Shown here piece by piece: positions 11,821 to 21,932 of a stretch of DNA of 64,000 nt (positions are counted from its first letter, which is position 1; each line of letters starts with the position of its first letter). The stretch spans positions 91,127,340 to 91,191,339 of the forward strand of contig CM043971.1 in NCBI GenBank assembly GCA_014529385.2, read 5' to 3'. Origin of the DNA: Adiantum capillus-veneris (taxonomy: Eukaryota; Streptophyta; Polypodiopsida; Polypodiales; Pteridaceae). Made by a program: the position numbers and the translations under genes. The notes below the pieces were generated by a model. The model did not search any database and was not told the DNA's origin. It worked only from the letters and a program-made list of their open reading frames with translations.

Positions 11821-13275
11821 TTACAATGGTACTTGGCCAAAACCCATCATTTCTCTATGATCATGAAACTCTTTGCTCACCTTTGGTAGAGGATGTTCTC
11901 TGAGGTTGTCACGATTTCTTTCATGGTTCACACAAACTGTGAGAAATTGGACAGCTCGTTTACCATCTTTGCTACGTATCCTAGCATATGTTGAACAATC
12001 ATCCATTACCTTTGTTTCCATTCGAACTCCCACAATGTAGGGCCGTCCAAGGATGAGATGATATGAAGATGTATCCTGTACAAAGAAGTTTTGGTCAATC
12101 TTTACATCACCTATTGTTACCTTCACACCTGAACATGATGCATACAATTCACCAGATGAATTGTTTGCCACTTTTACCATCCAGCCATGATCTGTGTCCA
12201 TCGGCCATTTGCACTTGTTGTAGAGACTCTTTGACATTATGTTTATTTCTGAATCATGGTCAATCAAGGCAACAAATGGCTCTTCAAGATCACCTACCTT
12301 GACCAAAGTTTCTGTAGTAGCCCTTGCCCAATGACTTCGTGAATAGTAACTCCTAGGAATATCTTCAACTTCTTCATCATCATTTGAGAAATACACTTGC
12401 TTCACTCTCCCACTAGATTGGTAGCATCCTACCATAGCTCCATCATTCTCCTTATTTTGCAGTTGCATCCCTTGTGTCTTTGAGGTTTCCCCTTCAACCT
12501 GTGGACGAGAAACTTCAGCAAGGGTTTGCCTCTTCCTCTTGATGATGTCAATGATCTCCTCATGGAATTCACGCTTTGCAATGCCAAGAACTTCTCCCAG
12601 AGTAAACTCAATCTTGCTATTCAAGATCCTTTCCTCCAAGACTTTCTTTAAATCTGTAGCAACCTCAATATCAAATTGTAGTTTATAAGTTGAGCCTTTT
12701 GTCTTACCTTTCGTTGGCTCTTTCTTCTTTCCTGTTGTAGACTCCTCCATGAGAACTTCAGGTGGAGATTCTCCTTGTGTTGAGGGTGCTTGAGAAGGCA
12801 TTGAGTCGCTTCTTCCCCCACTTCTAGAAGCTCTTTTTGATGGTCCTTCATCAGCATTCTCACATCTGCGCTTCTCTTCTACAATCGCCTCATTTTGTTG
12901 GCATTTTGTAATGTAGGCATGCACTGACAATGAGTCCATTGGATCATTCCATCCTGTTTCTAGACGTATGCAATCACCTGCTTCATGTAGAATCTCTTTT
13001 GTAAGCTTTCCCTTTTTAGCTAATTGCATGACATTTGGCCAAATTTGACCATGATGGTCACTCACCTCTTCATCACAAAAATGTTCAATTTTTACTCCAT
13101 AAGTAGCTACCTCAACTGAAGAGGTGGCATGCTTGGTTGCCATATCTTCAACTAAGGTTTGCATTTCCCCCTTCCCAAAGTTAGTTCTCAAGGGTAGACA
13201 TGTCTCTCTTAAGTGGATTTTACCATCCTTAAAAAAAGACAACATCTTTTGACAAAGCATCACTAAAATCATCAC
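11821..13275 (-). pseudogene. Family 1 gag C-terminus and aspartic protease
   Basis: An open frame of 484 codons includes a low-complexity Lys/Glu/Ser linker. A retropepsin-like domain follows with ALIDHDSEINIMS near residue 335 and LILGRPYI further on, which fits an aspartic protease with active site D-H-(G/D)-S. In the sister element at 28072-28308 the same site reads DHGSEIN, so Gly to Asp is a change in this copy. A CCHC zinc knuckle (CIWCDSKNHVRRDC) lies just upstream at about 13268-13315 in another frame. Confidence 0.82.
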
Positions 13276-13289
13276 AATCCCTTCTTACA

Positions 13290-14117
13290 TGGTTTTTACT
13301 ATCACACCAAATACATCTATTAACAAACCCTTCTTTGGGATGTTGTGTTTGCCTAGGAAGTGGCCCTTATGGTTGGCCTTTTTCTTCAAGCTTTGCAAAC
13401 TTCACCTTCAAGTCACGCATTCCCTTCACAAGCTCATCTATCATGGACTCATCAAACTTAGGAGCGATAAAAGTAGGCTTTACCATTTTGTCAGAAGTTG
13501 AGGTGGAACGACTTGTAGTGTTTACTACCATTTTGTCCCTTCTTCTTTGTCGTTTGGCAAGTAGTGAGGCAGCACCTTCAACCTCATTCCAGTCGGTCTT
13601 TAGTCCTTGCTCAACATCTTTATCTTGCCCTTTCTGTCTTAGTGAGTTGTGCATAGCGCCACTCAAATTCCCTAAGTAACTCTGTTATTGATAGTCCTTG
13701 CTTTGGCTTGACTACCCATTCTAAGAATGTCCTTTTGGTCACTCTCTCCGAGTCCTCCATGAAATATTCCTCCTTTAAAGCTACTTTGAGTTCTTCCCAA
13801 TTTCTCCCATGCCCATCTTTAATTTCCCTAACATGCTCCCTAATTTCTGGAGCAACAACTAGCTCAAAGCTTTGAATCATCTCACCTTCTGACACGCGAT
13901 GCAGCTCCATCTCCTTCACATACTCGTGTAAGTACTTGGTTACATCTTTGCCATTGAACTGATCCATTCTGTTGACGACCGCTTGTATGGCCTTCGTTGC
14001 TGAAATCTCCCTTCCTTCAGTAGAATGTTGTTGTTGCATGAACATTGCAAATGCTTGAAACATTTTCATTGTTGCTGGGTCAAAATGCATACCCTGTTGC
14101 TCAACATGATCACCCAT
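13290..14117 (-). pseudogene. Family 1 gag
   Basis: The chosen start is the ATG at 14117 (MGDHVEQQGMHFDP), the first in the frame after the primer site. The N-terminal part is Gln/Met-rich. The capsid-like core (YLHEYVKEMELHRVSEGEMI, then NWEELKVALKEEY) aligns by eye with the family 2 gag at 29675-30034. A frameshift near 13640 moves the remainder into 13367-13666. Its product would package element RNA into particles. Confidence 0.8.
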
Positions 14118-14150
14118 GGTTACCCACAAACTCTCACCCTAGCAGATTCG

Positions 14151-14164
14151 CGTCGGGTTCACCA
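14151..14164 (-). other. Primer-binding site of gypsy family 1
   Basis: The minus strand reads TGGTGAACCCGACG six bases inside the 5' LTR. The same TGGTGAACCC core occurs at the equivalent place in family 2 (30069-30084) and in the non-autonomous element (44396-44409). I could not assign the primer tRNA from memory. Confidence 0.75.
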
Positions 14165-14315
14165 AAAATATGTCGAGAAATTTGCGGTCTCACCAGGAAA
14201 GCACCGGGCTTATGGCTGTGAGAGTTTGTGAGAGAACTCAACAAGAACTATATGAAGGAGTTAAACCATAGATGCCATGAAGACTAGGGTTTGGAAAGAA
14301 GTGCAATCAAAGAAG

Positions 14316-14399
14316 TGTTAGGAAATAAGACGTAGCTAAATAAATAAATGAGTAGATTACTTAATGGAGAGAGACAGATTTATATACACGAGATTATAG

Positions 14400-14436
<37 letters not shown>

Positions 14437-15149
14437 CACGATATACGTGGTTCACCCAATGTGGGCTACGTCCACGGGAAAGCAGCCACTCAATGGCTTT
14501 AGTACTTCAAAACAAGAAGTAGTTTACAAAGGGATTATACCCTTAATGGAGCTCCCTCCTTGCTTCACTCTCACCACCTCACACTCACCTTGTTGCATCA
14601 ACTTCACACTATGAAATGTGTGTAGAAATGGCCTCCTTTTATAGGCCAAAAGGGCTGCCCTCTCTTATGAGAGACAGCCATGTGTAGCCGCCCTTGTGTG
14701 AATAAGTCCAAATCGGACCCTCCAATCCGCCCATGTGTGGCCGCCCTTGAGAAGACAAGTCCGCTTCTGAATTCGGCCACCGGCCATTGACTTCCGACCA
14801 CCGGCCACCGGCCACCGGCCACCGGCCACCGGCCATTGACTACCGGCCACCGGCCATCGGCCATTGACTACCGGCCACCGGCCAACCGACCGGTTGTTTT
14901 CCGACCACTTTCCGGCCGCCGTCCGGCCATAATATTCAGACGAAAAAGAATATTCCGGCGAAAAAAAAGTCTCGGGGCCTCCGCCCCCGAGGCCTTTAAA
15001 GTTGCCCTTGATTCTTGTCCATGAAAATTTTGGTTTCCGGTGAGTGATTTTCCTTCAGGCACAATGGCTTCTCCTCATAATGGGGGCCTTACAAATGTGC
15101 GTTTTTACCACAGAAATTTACAAGGGTAAATCAGGCTCCATACTTAACA
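14316..15149 (-). mobile_element. Solo LTR of another family nested in the 5' LTR
   Basis: This 834-bp sequence starts TGTTAGG and ends TTAACA. It is flanked by a 5-bp duplication AGAAG (14311-14315 and 15150-15154). The uninterrupted sister LTR at 6148 reads straight through the site, which proves the insertion. A TATA box on the minus strand (CTATAAAAGG, about 14635-14645) suggests minus orientation. It has no internal coding region, so it is a solo LTR left by LTR-LTR recombination. It contains a (GA)n run at 14403-14432. Confidence 0.9.
14774..14893. repeat. CCGGCCA minisatellite in the solo LTR
   Basis: About 120 bases consist of ACCGGCC/CCGGCCA heptamers broken by ATTGACT spacers. The composition is very GC-rich compared with the neighbours. 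Open frames across it are repeat artefacts. Confidence 0.85.
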
Positions 15150-17014
15150 AGAAGACTCACTCTCACACACAAAGAATGAACACAAAAGAGAATGTCAAAA
15201 CAATATGAAAATGAAAACATCAAGGCTATGGTCATATCATATCATGGGTAATATGAAAGGGTTAACAGATGAGTTAATGGCATTCAATCTTGGCTGGCCA
15301 AATAGGCTACGAATTGTTCTTTGGAATTGTAGTTTTGTGCTTACCATAATATATATATTTTGTCTAGTGATTGGGATTAATTGTGTGTACAAATCCTCTT
15401 GGTTCATAGCAAGATAACTACGCTTACGTCAAAAGGAAAGTTATAGTCCATGAGAGGTATGATGGGATCCGGTGATAGAAGTATTTCATTGAGCCTTTCT
15501 CGGCCAAAGAGAAACACTATACGTTGTTGAAAGTGTATTTTACGGCTAATCCATACGTTAATTCTAATAGATTGTACAGAGTGAAAGCGATAGAAATTAT
15601 CATCATGTGGGTTATTCATCTAGGATAGTATGTGAGAAATGTAGATATGAGAGAAGAGAAGGGAAGAGAAGAGAAGAGAGTTTCCCTCCCAAGCCCTATT
15701 CTTGCCCGTAGGCAATAAGGATACTGCAGGGAGAGATGTACCTGTAGCAAGGAGAACCTAAAATTTGTAGAGAGGATGAATTACTAAGAGTGGGAGAGAT
15801 AGATTTGGTTAAAGAGATGAGATTAGATATATATATATATATATATGTTGGATTAGAGATGAAAAAGAAAACAACAAGAAATCAAGAAAACATCAATGTA
15901 GAACACATCTTACTTGACAAACCCTTCGACACCATTATTGATGGAGAGAGAAGAAGAGGGGAGAACTCCACTTTGATTGATACGCCAAGTGCAAGACCTT
16001 CTTTGATTAGAGTTGATCTTCCAAGGATAGCGTACAAAAATGGCTAGTCTTCCTCTAGGAGAAAGTGTAGGCTTGGGCTTATGTTAATGGCTAAGTACAA
16101 TTAGGCATTACTACTCACTCCCTCAAGAATTCCTCTCATCAATGGCTTGAATGCCCGAGTTTCTTTTCAAGGAAGAAGAGGTCCCCTTTTATAGGTGAAG
16201 GGAACCCCCAAGGGTTTACATAAGAAGAGAGGAGCCAGTGTGAATAGGAATTGGAAAAGTTGGAAATGAGTTCCTGCATGATGTGGGCAGACTGGGGTCC
16301 AGTATTTTGATCATATCTCCTCAACCGTGGCTCCAAATAAAAAAGTAAAAATATGGGCAGAAACTTCAGCTCATTAGCTACGATTTTCATTTTAAAATCA
16401 TTTTCTACTTCGGATTGGAACCTTGTGTAAAAAATTCATCAAAATGGGGTCCATTTCTGGCAGCAAAAGTCTTCCCGTGGTCCCCTTAGCTTAGACTTTC
16501 ATTTGATTCCAAAGGACACCTCATGCCATATGAAAGCATGAAATTTCTCCTTGACAAAGTTTTGTAATCATGCTTGCAATAATGCATTAAAATAAGTGTA
16601 TCTTTGAAATCATGCCACCTAGTGTCCCACTAGGATTTGATTCCCTCCTAGTAGCTATTTAAAAAGAAATATAAGAAAAGTATAAAAAATACATAGAATA
16701 TATATATATTGGAGTTTACCCTAGATATAGGATCTAGCTAGCGTGTGAGATGATAATGAGATAGTAGAAATAAAGAATCAATCCTTTTTGCCCCAAGTTA
16801 AAGAGGCGGAGCTATTGAGCTTTTCCCATAGTATTTTCTGATGGTAAAGTAAGGATAGGTTACCCTTGAGAAAAATAATAGGATGAGATAGAAGGCTTAT
16901 TATTATACTTAAATATGCTTATGTACATTATAGGAAAGATAATTATGTATCTAAAAAGTTACAAGATAGATCTTGTAGCATGTGTTCCCACTATGTACGT
17001 GTCACAGCACAACA

Positions 17015-17333
17015 TCGATAAGGGGAAAGCTTGGACATTCACAGAAATCCATTTGCATCTACTAGATTTATTGAGCAATGGCTTCATCCTCGTCAAGCAA
17101 GGTGAGTTGTTTTTTAATAATGTTGGCAATGTCCCATTGTTGCTTTATTGCCCGACAAGATACTCGATGGTGAATCCTGTGAACCATTCCCAAACATTAT
17201 TGCAAAGCAGAGAGTCTTGCCTCACCGGGTGTAGGAACTCTAGGACACATGTATCAACATCCAAAAAATTCCTTAACAATATTGCAAAGCGGAGAGGCCT
17301 GCCTCACAAGGCATAGGCACTCTAAGACACGTG
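17015..17333. other. Non-coding sequence with a duplicated 57-bp phrase
   Basis: No gene is seen. Two diverged copies of ATTGCAAAGC...GCCTCAC...ACTCTAgGACAC lie at about 17200-17257 and 17280-17336. The second copy ends at the 18S fragment. Confidence 0.55.
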
Positions 17334-17776
17334 TCCCTTAACGAGATCCATTAGAGGACAAGTCTGGTGCCAGCACCCATGGTAATTCCAGCTCCAACAA
17401 CGTATATTTAGGTTGTTGCAATTAAAAAGCTCGTAGTTGGATCTCAGGGCGGGGCAAGCAGTCCACCTCTTTTGGTGTGCACTGGTCGCTCCGCCCTATC
17501 TGTCGAGGACGCGCTCTTGGCCTTAATTGGCTGGGACGCAGATTTGGTGATGTTACTTTGAAAAAATTAGAGTGCTTAAAGCAAGCCTATGCTCTGAATA
17601 CATTAGCATGGAATAACGCGATAGGACTCTGGTCCTTTTGTGTTGGTCTTCGGAGTAATGATTAATACGGACAATTGGGGCCATTCGTATTTCATTGTCA
17701 GAGGTGAAATTTTTGGATTTATCAAAGACGAACTACTGTGAAAGCATTTGCCAAGGATGTTTTTATTAATCAAGAA
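17334..17776 (+). pseudogene. 18S rRNA gene fragment
   Basis: The segment starts CCCTTAACGAG and continues through the universal core AAGTCTGGTGCCAGC, GGTAATTCCAGCTCCAA, AAAAAGCTCGTAGTTGGAT, TTAGAGTGC and CATTTGCCAAGGATG. It then stops abruptly at AATCAAGAA. That corresponds to roughly the second quarter of eukaryotic 18S, including V4. Conserved sites are changed mainly by C-to-T or G-to-A (for example GCAGCCGCGG has become GCACCCATGG), as expected for a methylated nuclear relic. It is not a functional rRNA gene, because it is partial and invariant bases are lost. GAATACATTAGCATGG inside it suggests a seed-free plant. Confidence 0.93.
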
Positions 17777-18048
17777 GATTGGGTCTTATTCAAGTTTCCC
17801 AAGGCTCGATTGAGGCAAACAACGAGCAACAATCCTACGGGCCATCAAAAAGTATTATGCTAAACTAGCTAAAAGATATTATGGTCCTTTTCAAATTTTG
17901 AAGCCAATCAATGATATGGATTATCAACACAAATTGCCTAAGCATTGGCTCATACACGATGCTTTTCATGTGACCCTACTCAAGCCCTACAAAGGAGAGC
18001 CACCAACAAACCCAATTATTGAAGAACCCCTAGAAATCGGGGATGGGT
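17777..18048 (+). pseudogene. Chromovirus integrase C-terminal fragment
   Basis: Directly after the rRNA break the plus strand reads DWVLFKFPKARLRQ. One frame shift later (17862-18048) it reads KLAKRYYGPFQIL, then DAFHVTLLKPYKGEPP. This is the integrase C-terminal region typical of chromodomain Ty3/gypsy elements, and nothing else of that element is attached. It belongs to a different lineage from family 1 on either side. Confidence 0.88.
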
Positions 18049-18322
18049 ACGGAGAGAGCTTTTGAAGGAAGCTTTTGAGGGAGCTTCTTTTTGTTTGTCT
18101 ACTTGGGTAATCTTTTGTAGCCAAAAGCTCTCCATGATGTGGCTGGAGAGAGCTTGTTGGAGAAAGCTTTCTTCCCTATTTATCAATCCCTTCGAATATT
18201 CAAACTACCATTGTCTTTGATAAAAATTAAGCTTGAAACATATTTATTAGGACAATAAGATACAATCCACACTTGTAGGACATGTGAGCCCCGACACAAA
18301 CCACAATTTTAACTCAGCACGT
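18049..18322. other. Non-coding spacer
   Basis: It contains several GAGAGCTTTTG/GAGCTT-rich phrases and no recognisable gene. It ends in ACGT, the left copy of a probable target duplication for the solo LTR. Confidence 0.5.
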
Positions 18323-20338
18323 TGTCGTGCTGTGACACGTACATAGTGGGAACGCATGCTACAACATCTATCTTGTAACTTTTTAAATACATAATTATCT
18401 TTCCTATAATGTACCTATGCATATTTAAGTATAATAATAAGCCTTCTATCTCATCCTATTATTTTTCTCAAGGGTAACCTATCCTTACTTTACCATCAGA
18501 AAATACTATGGGAAAAGCTTAATAGCTCCGCCTCTTTAACTTGGGGCAAAAAGCATTGATTCTTTATTTCTACTATCTCATTATCATCTCACACCCTAGC
18601 TAGATCCTATATCTAGGGTAAACTCCAATATATATATATATATATATATATTCTATGTATTTTTTATACTTTTCTTATATTTCTTTTTAAATAGCTACTA
18701 GGAGGGAATCAAATCCTAGTGGGACACTAGGTGGCATGATTTCAAAGATACACTTATTTTAATGCATTATTGCAAGCATGATTACAAAACTTTGTCAAGG
18801 AGCAATGTCATGCTTTCATATGGCATGAGGTGTCCTTTGGAATTAAATGAAAGTCTAGGCTAAGGGGACCACGGGAAGACTTTTGCTGCCAGAAATGGAT
18901 CCTATTTTGATGAATTTTTTACACAAGGTTTCAATCCGAATTGGAAAATGATTTTAAAATGAAAATCGTAGCTAATGAGGTGAAGCTTCTGCCCATATTT
19001 TTACTTTTTTATTTGGAGCCACGGTTGAGGAGATATGATCAAAATACTGGACCCCAGTCTGCCCACATCATGCAGGGACAGCTCATTTCCAACTTTTCCA
19101 ATTCCTATTCACACTGGCTCCTCTCTTCTTGTGTAAACCCTTGGGGGTTCCCTTCACCTATAAAAGGGGACCTCTTCTTCCTTGAAAAGAAACTCAAGCA
19201 TTCAAGCCATTGATGAGAGGAATTATTGAGGGAGTGAGTAGTAATGCCTAATTGTACTTAGCCCCATTAACATAAGCCCAAGCCTACACTTTCTCCTAGA
19301 GGAAGACTAGCCATTCTTGTACGCTATCCTTGGAAGATCAACTCTAATCAAAGAAGGTGTTGTACTTGGCGTATCAATCAACGTTGAATTCTCCCCTCTT
19401 CTTCTCTCTCGCATCAATAATGGTGCCGAAGGGTTTCAAGTAAGATGTGTTCTACATTGATGTTTTCTTGATTTCTTGTTGTTTTCATTTTCATCTCTAA
19501 TCCAACATATATATATGTATCTAATCTCATCTCCTTACCCAAACCTATCTCTCTCATTCTTAGTAATTCATCCTCTCTAGGTTCTCTTTGCTATAGGTAC
19601 ATCTCTCCCCGCAGTATCCTTATTGCTTACGGGCAAGAATAGGGCTTGGGAGGGAAACTTCTCATCTCTTCACTTCTCTCATATCTACATTTCTCACATA
19701 ATATCCTAGATGAATAACCCACATGATGATCATTTCTATTGCTTTCACTCTGTACGATCTATTAGAATTAACGTATGGATTAACCAAAAAATACACTTTC
19801 AACAACGTATAGTGTTTCTCTTTGGCCCAGAAAGGCTTGATGAAATACTTCTATCACCGGATCCCATCATACTACCTCTCATAGACTATAACTTTTCTTT
19901 TGACATAAGCGTAGTTATCTTGCTATGAACCAAGAGGATTTGTACACACAATTAATCCCAATCACTAGACAAAATATATATATTATGGTAAGCACAAAAC
20001 TACAATTCCAAAGAACAATTCGTAGCCTATTTGGTCAGCCAAGATTGAATGCCATTAACTCATCTATTAACCCCTTCATATTACCCATGATACGATATGA
20101 CCATAGCCTTGATGTTTTCATTTTCGTATTGTTTTGACATTCTCTTTTGTGTTCTTTCTTTGTGTGTGTGAGTGCAAGAGAGAAAGAGTGAGTCTTCTTT
20201 GATTGCACTTCTTTCCAAACCCTAGTCTTCATGGCATCTATGGTTTAACTCCTTCGTATAGTTTTTGTTGAGTTCTCTCACAAACTCTCACAGCCATAAG
20301 CCCGGTGCTTTCCTGGCAAGACCACAAATTTCTCGACA
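18323..20338 (+). mobile_element. Solo LTR of gypsy family 1 (plus orientation)
   Basis: It runs from TGTCGTGC to CTCGACA, about 2016 bp, and is the inverted counterpart of 6148-8240. No internal region is attached. ACGT lies immediately on both sides (18319-18322 and 20339-20342), consistent with a 4-bp target duplication. It therefore arose by recombination between the LTRs of a full insertion. Confidence 0.9.
19158..19169 (+). promoter_or_regulatory. TATA box of the family 1 LTR
   Basis: CTATAAAAGGGG is conserved in all three family 1 LTRs; the minus-strand equivalents lie at 7340-7351 and 16182-16193. It is the best candidate core promoter of the family. Upstream enhancer elements cannot be judged by eye. 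Confidence 0.7.
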
Positions 20339-20340
20339 AC

Positions 20341-20480
20341 GTAGCATCCATTAACAAAGAAATATGTTATGAACAAAGTAGACGAACTGTAAAACGACTT
20401 CAACCCAGTACATAGCATCTACAAACAAAGAAATATGGTATGCTCAAAGTAGACAAAGTGCAAAACAATTTCTACTCATA
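20341..20480. repeat. Two-copy tandem repeat, about 70 bp
   Basis: TAGCATC...ACAAAGAAATATG..ATG..CAAAGTAGAC occurs twice in succession with substitutions. No coding function is seen. Confidence 0.6.
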
Positions 20481-20605
20481 CGATTTTCAAAACAAAAGAC
20501 ATTTCATCTTCCCAAAGCAGGAATTCTCATTGATAGAGTTCCAATGCCAAATCAGCCGCAACTACATACAAAGTCACAAGCACTCAAGGACAATTATGTT
20601 GCACG

Positions 20606-21727
20606 TCAACAATTGAATACACATAGCAGATCTTCATTTGTCAGCTTGCTCTGATGGACGAACATATTGTGGTTCAAATCCAAGCCAAAATAGTGGAGGA
20701 ATCTGTAGTATATATGCGTGCAGGTCATATATGGTTTTCTTTGCACCACTCGTTTTGCAAAGTCTCCACATGTACACATTGGACTACTGGCAACATGAAC
20801 GTCATACCTCTCTCCTTGAACTTGAGAAGAAGATATCTCCACCATGAATTTTTCATGCATGCCTACCTTCACAACAGTGTGTTGTGCAACATGTACCTCC
20901 ATGGTTACGGCTGATTCAATTCTCTTAGAGCCATGAATCGATACTCCTGGCTGATAATGCACATTTTTGGTTTCCCTTGCTGTGATCTTATTTACAATGA
21001 AGCCCCTTGCCTCCAAATCCAACAGCTCCAAGGCATTTATGTTTGTTCCCTTCTCCCCAGGCCAAGTTTTGGGTACTCTTGCTGGACATTAAGTGATTGT
21101 GTTACATATTTTCCATGTGTGATCCACACTATTATTGCAAAACCACATGAATTGTGCCTTTGAAGCGCTACCTTGACCAGTGTTATCCCCTCTTTCTTAT
21201 GTACAAACTCCCCAAAAGGATGATGCAACTGCACCTCAACCTCAGTTCCTTATGTTGTTCTTGCATTCATCAAATCTAGATCCCAACCACCGTTGACATT
21301 GAACCCTACTACTCTTTGGTATACAACGGATTGCCCACATTGTCTTATGAAGATCCGTCTCCTCTACCATCAGACCACCCTCGTGTTCTTTGACCTCATG
21401 ATCTACCCTTGTAAATGTTGTTTGTGGTCCTCGACAATTGCGAGGAACATTCTATGTAATATATTCAGGTCGGTGCAATGCATTCTCTTCCTCACAATCT
21501 ACTATCTCATCATTTTTGCTCCTTTTGGCTACTGTAATATTATCTCCCAACTCATCTTTAATCTCTTTAGCAATAGCTGTTGGACTTGATGCTCTTCCTT
21601 GTTGTGCGTGACAACCTAGTTTTTCGGTCAAAGGGTCTGCTCCATGATATCTACCCTCGACAAAAGCAAGTATCTTCACACTTTGCAACAATGCGTTTGA
21701 TAAATAAAAAATGCATGCATCGTACAA
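20606..21727 (-). pseudogene. SWIM zinc-finger protein gene remnant
   Basis: The 20606-21031 frame (141 codons) contains a SWIM-type zinc motif: Cys86, Cys88 (CTCGDF), Cys104 and His106 (CTHIYY), spaced CxC-x15-CxH. SWIM fingers occur in Mutator-like transposases and in several plant regulatory proteins, so the parent could be either. Upstream on the same strand, frames at 21037-21234 and 21452-21727 read like protein (for example DELGDNITVAKRSKNDE) but are not joined in one frame. I could not place clear introns. It is most likely a decayed gene or transposase. Confidence 0.6.
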
Positions 21728-21932
21728 GCTTAGTTTTCCTTGCCAGCAAGCGAACTAGCATGCTTTGTTTCTACAAGGTTTGTAGTTAGAATGTATGACA
21801 AATCGTCTACTTCATGCAACATAAAGAAATTTTGTAAATGCATTGAACAAAATAATTGTACATGCCACTAAAATAGCATCCCACATAGTTTTACCCCAAC
21901 AAAGTGCTTTTGCCAGCAAGGATAACGCACGT
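21728..21932. other. Spacer before family 2
   Basis: No gene is seen. It ends in GCACGT at the LTR junction, the same kind of flank as the solo LTR at 18323. Confidence 0.5.

Larger units (their letters stand above)
6148..17014 (-). mobile_element. Ty3/gypsy retrotransposon, family 1
   Basis: Long LTRs of about 2 kb (6148-8240 and 14171-17014) bracket a minus-strand internal region. The gene order is gag, protease, RT, RNase H, integrase, which is the Ty3/gypsy order. The polypurine tract AGAGGGGGTGGA abuts the left LTR (8241-8254), and a primer site TGGTGAACCC lies by the right LTR. About 170 aligned LTR bases (7461-7630 against 16301-16470) show five differences by eye, so the insertion is moderately young. 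The outer flanks (ACGA and TCGA) do not match perfectly. A foreign solo LTR has since landed in the 5' LTR. Confidence 0.93.
14171..17014 (-). repeat. 5' LTR of gypsy family 1, interrupted
   Basis: It runs from TGTCGAG to CACAACA and matches 6148-8240. Removing the foreign insertion at 14316-15149 and its duplicated AGAAG leaves about 2.0 kb. The TATA box (minus strand) lies at 16183-16193 and would have driven the element. Confidence 0.92.

Noticed and set aside
14604-15062. Overlapping ORFs through the CCGGCCA array
   Set aside because: Minisatellite artefacts; the heptamer length keeps several frames open.
20606-20914. Plus-strand ORFs opposite the SWIM frame
   Set aside because: Shadows of the minus-strand frame that carries the zinc motif.
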